Source: Halomonas sp. KAO (GTDB lineage Bacteria; Pseudomonadota; Gammaproteobacteria; Pseudomonadales; Halomonadaceae). Taken from it: a stretch of DNA of 41,037 nt. Under the pieces are notes generated by a model. It ran no database searches, had not been told where the DNA came from, and saw only the letters and a program-made list of their open reading frames with translations. Every line of letters begins with the position of its first letter. Position 1 is the stretch's first letter. Positions 36,780 to 41,037 of this stretch are shown here, in pieces. A program made the translations under genes and the position numbers. Where the stretch lies: the NCBI RefSeq assembly GCF_015595025.1, contig NZ_JADNRL010000006.1:1-41037 (forward strand), read 5' to 3'.

Positions 36780-37265
36780 TCAGTCGCGAAAGTTATCGAA
36801 CTGCAGCGGCAGATCGGGGCCCTGCTCGCCGCGCAGCAGCGCCATCACCGCCTGAAGATCATCGCGCTTCTTGCCGGTGACACGCACCTTCTCGCCCTGA
36901 ATCTGAGCCTGTACCTTGAGCTTGGAGTCCTTGATGCGCTTGACGATATCCTTGGCCTCCTTCTGGTCGAGGCCCTGCTTGAGCTGCGCCTCCTGGCGAG
37001 CACGCACCCCGGAAAGCACCGGCTCCTCAACGTCGAGGCAGCGGGCATCGATGCCGCGGGCGATCAGCTTGTTGCGCAGCACGTCGAGCATCTGCTTGAG
37101 CTGGAAGTCGACCTCGGCCTCGAGGCTCACGCTGTCACCCTCGAGGCTGAAGCTGGCATCGACGCCCTTGAAGTCGAAGCGCGTCTGAATCTCGCGATTG
37201 GCCTGGTCGACGGCATTGCTGGCCTCGTGCTTGTCAAACTCGGAGACGATATCGAAGGAGGGCAT
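36780..37265 (-). CDS. yajQ: YajQ family cyclic di-GMP-binding protein
   Basis: The 161-residue cytosolic protein matches the YajQ (DUF520) family from its first residues, [14 protein letters not shown], to its final [11 protein letters not shown]. Members have two ferredoxin-like domains and bind nucleotides, including cyclic di-GMP in Xanthomonas and Pseudomonas; the ligand in other bacteria is not settled. AGGAG precedes the ATG at 37265 with good spacing. It stands alone, before the palindrome and the DUF454 gene. Confidence 0.94.
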   Translation of the reverse strand: MPSFDIVSEFDKHEASNAVDQANREIQTRFDFKGVDASFSLEGDSVSLEAEVDFQLKQMLDVLRNKLIARGIDARCLDVEEPVLSGVRARQEAQLKQGLDQKEAKDIVKRIKDSKLKVQAQIQGEKVRVTGKKRDDLQAVMALLRGEQGPDLPLQFDNFRD

Positions 37266-37427
37266 GGCGGCTCCTGGCAAGGGGGGATGGAAGCAGGGAT
37301 TCTATCAGCCCTCTTCTTTCAGCGCCGCCGATTCCCGGCTTTCGTCAGACGAGGAGGCTGACGCCTCGCCATGGCTCGCGTATGCTATGACGCACCTTGA
37401 CAAGCCTTGTACAGAATTGGAGCCCCG

Positions 37428-38027
37428 ATGAGCGATCGCGATACCCGCCACAAGCAGTCGATGCAGAAACTCAAGAGCCACGTCGACGACAAGGTCGCCG
37501 CCGCCACCGAGCAGCGCGGCCTGATGATGGTCTTCACCGGCAACGGCAAGGGCAAGACCACCGCCGCCTGGGGCACCGTCACCCGTGCCCTGGGCTATGG
37601 CTACCGGGTCGGCGTGATCCAGTTCATCAAGGGCCAGTGGGAGTGCGGCGAGCGCGAACGGCTGATCGAGGACCCCAACCTCGAGGTCGCCATCATGGGC
37701 ACCGGCTTCACCTGGGAGACCCAGAACCGCGAGACGGACACCGCCGCCTGCCGTGAGGTATGGGTCGAGGCGGAGCGCATGCTGGCCGACCCTGAGGTCT
37801 ATCTGGTCGTGCTCGACGAGATCACCTACATGCTCAAGTTCGGCTACCTGGACATCGAGACCGTCAGGCGTGCCATCGAGAACCGCCCCGCCGAGCAGAG
37901 CGTGATCATCACCGGTCGCAATGCCCACCGCGACCTGCTGGCCATGGCCGATACCGTCACCGAGATGCAGGAGGTGCGCCACGCCTTCAACTCTGGGGTA
38001 CAGGCGCGCCGCGGCATCGACTATTGA
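37428..38027 (+). CDS. cobO: Cob(I)alamin adenosyltransferase CobO/BtuR
   Basis: Transfers adenosyl from ATP to cobalamin, making the coenzyme for B12-dependent enzymes. The 199-residue protein starts at ATG 37428 (GGAG upstream), has the P-loop-like GNGKGKTT at 38-45, GVIQFIKGQWECGERE, and VVLDEITYMLKFGYL. The C-terminus ends with the family's HAFNSGVQARRGIDY. Stand-alone gene here: no other cobalamin genes are nearby and no riboswitch is recognised in the 160-bp upstream region. Confidence 0.95.
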   Translation: MSDRDTRHKQSMQKLKSHVDDKVAAATEQRGLMMVFTGNGKGKTTAAWGTVTRALGYGYRVGVIQFIKGQWECGERERLIEDPNLEVAIMGTGFTWETQNRETDTAACREVWVEAERMLADPEVYLVVLDEITYMLKFGYLDIETVRRAIENRPAEQSVIITGRNAHRDLLAMADTVTEMQEVRHAFNSGVQARRGIDY

Positions 38028-38035
38028 GGGAAAGC

Positions 38036-38063
38036 AGAAGGCCCCGCTTGTGCGGGGCCTTCT
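38036..38063. terminator. Bidirectional terminator between cobO and purA
   Basis: The 12-bp stem AGAAGGCCCCGC / GCGGGGCCTTCT with loop TTGT lies 9 bp after the cobO stop and 31 bp after the purA stop on the other strand. The plus-strand trailer is CTATAG and the minus-strand trailer is short, so it may need Rho help. Confidence 0.8.
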
Positions 38064-38093
38064 CTATAGCGCCATATCACCGCGGCGAGTCGC

Positions 38094-40626
<2,533 letters not shown>

Positions 40627-40699
40627 GTCAATCATCCTGCAAGGCAATGAATGGCCGTGTTGGAGACACTGCCGAGAGCTCGGCGAGCGTCTGACTGAT

Positions 40700-40725
40700 G
40701 TCAGGGCTTGCGGTCAGGGCTTGCG
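40700..40725. repeat. Two 13-bp tandem repeats in the hisZ leader
   Basis: GTCAGGGCTTGCG occurs twice with no spacer (40700-40712 and 40713-40725), between the minus-strand terminator and the hisZ start. Confidence 0.8.
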
Positions 40726-40737
40726 ATAGACGGCCAC

Positions 40738-40761
40738 AAAAAAACCGGGCCACGCCCGGTT
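40738..40761 (-). terminator. Intrinsic terminator 112 bp upstream of hisZ
   Basis: The stem AACCGGGC / GCCCGGTT with a 3-base loop is followed on the minus strand by seven T residues (40738-40744), a textbook terminator for a minus-strand transcript arriving from the right end. No gene is visible between it and the window end, so it must end a transcript from beyond the window or from the repeat itself. A second hairpin lies just upstream of it. Confidence 0.85.
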
Positions 40762-40780
40762 ACAGGAGTCTATCACGTTT

Positions 40781-40808
40781 GGGCCCGGGATGAACCCCGA
40801 CCGGGCCC
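40781..40808. other. GC hairpin near the right repeat
   Basis: GGGCCCGG (40781-40788) and CCGGGCCC (40801-40808) are complementary, separated by a 12-base loop. No T-run follows. The stretch 40627-40835 otherwise holds only the terminator and the tandem repeat. Confidence 0.6.
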
Positions 40809-40835
40809 GCAGCAGAGCTATCTCAGTAGCTTGTC

Positions 40836-41037
40836 AGCTCGGGGCTGATCTGGCGGCAAGCCTGTGAGGAGGCGCTGTAAACCCCTCCCTGGGCGCTACC
40901 GACGCCTTCCCTGGCGTAGGACCTTGTGTCTCTCCAGTGAGGGGTGATTAGCTACCACCGCTCACAGCCTGGGTGTATCCCGACTTGGACCGAATGGCCA
41001 CGAGCCTGTAGAGGAGATAGGTCACCCAGGCTTTCAT
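40836..41037 (-). repeat. Right copy of terminal inverted repeat
   Basis: This is the reverse-complement counterpart of 1-202: 40908-41037 is identical to the left copy and the inner 72 bases have six changes. The minus-strand reading runs towards hisZ as the left copy runs towards miaB. A shared stretch of exactly about 130 bases at both window ends suggests that an assembler stopped at a collapsed repeat longer than what is seen. Confidence 0.9.

Noticed and set aside
37397..37402. Perfect TTGACA box upstream of cobO
   Set aside because: The matching -10 position falls on the ribosome site (GAGCCC) just before the ATG, so it cannot drive cobO.
40744..40808. A promoter (TTCATC, 16 bp, TAGACT) read on the minus strand right before the terminator
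   Set aside because: Transcripts would end almost immediately at the terminator; the match is also weak. It could be an attenuator but evidence is too thin.

Overview
The window looks like a chromosomal segment from a moderately halophilic gammaproteobacterium, most likely Halomonas or a close relative in the Halomonadaceae. The basis is high G+C coding sequence, many acidic proteins, a class I polyhydroxyalkanoate (PHA) synthase with a Ser-Tyr-Cys-Val-Gly-Gly active-site box, and gammaproteobacterial gene neighbourhoods (miaB-ybeZ-ybeY-ybeX-lnt; smrB divergent from prmB-aroC; hisZ-purA). This is judged by eye, without database searches. Almost all genes are housekeeping genes. I see no phage, CRISPR array, complete insertion sequence, rRNA or tRNA.

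Layout. 1-202: a repeat whose inverted copy occupies 40836-41037; the outer 130 bases are identical, so the window is probably a whole assembly contig bounded by a multicopy element. 423-5797 (+): tRNA modification, PhoH-like ATPase, rRNA maturation, CorC-like protein and lipoprotein N-acyltransferase, as one operon closed by a strong hairpin. 5905-8977 (-): PHA storage genes (phaC, a phasin, a DUF6489-like protein with a basic tail), with four 13-bp tandem repeats at the phasin promoter. 9062-11849: aroC and prmB (-) divergent from smrB (+). 11853-14628 (-): two alpha/beta hydrolases and a patatin-like phospholipase with coupled or overlapping ends. 14731-15776 (+): an uncatalogued 32-residue membrane protein coupled to an AEC-family transporter. 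15872-17438 (-): gpsA and sixA overlapping. 17556-20586 (-): proton-translocating transhydrogenase pntA-pntB. 20833-24203 (-): htpG, two overlapping hotdog thioesterases and a DUF1232 membrane protein. 24434-26380 (+): soluble lytic transglycosylase.

26483-27554 (-): LysE exporter and a double TM2-domain protein. 27807-28013 (+): cold-shock protein. 28128-31356 (-): an acidic repeat lipoprotein, then lemA with an M48 metalloprotease gene that is broken by an internal deletion removing the zinc site. 31572-33538 (+): Kef/YbaL-type antiporter and a small membrane protein. 33604-37265 (-): pepN, ybaN-like and yajQ. 37428-38027 (+): cobalamin adenosyltransferase. 38094-40626 (-): hisZ-purA, linking histidine and purine synthesis.

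I find no convincing new multi-gene system. The points most worth following are the M48 deletion allele, the terminal repeats, the phasin control region with its repeat-bearing partner gene, and the small membrane protein ahead of the AEC transporter.
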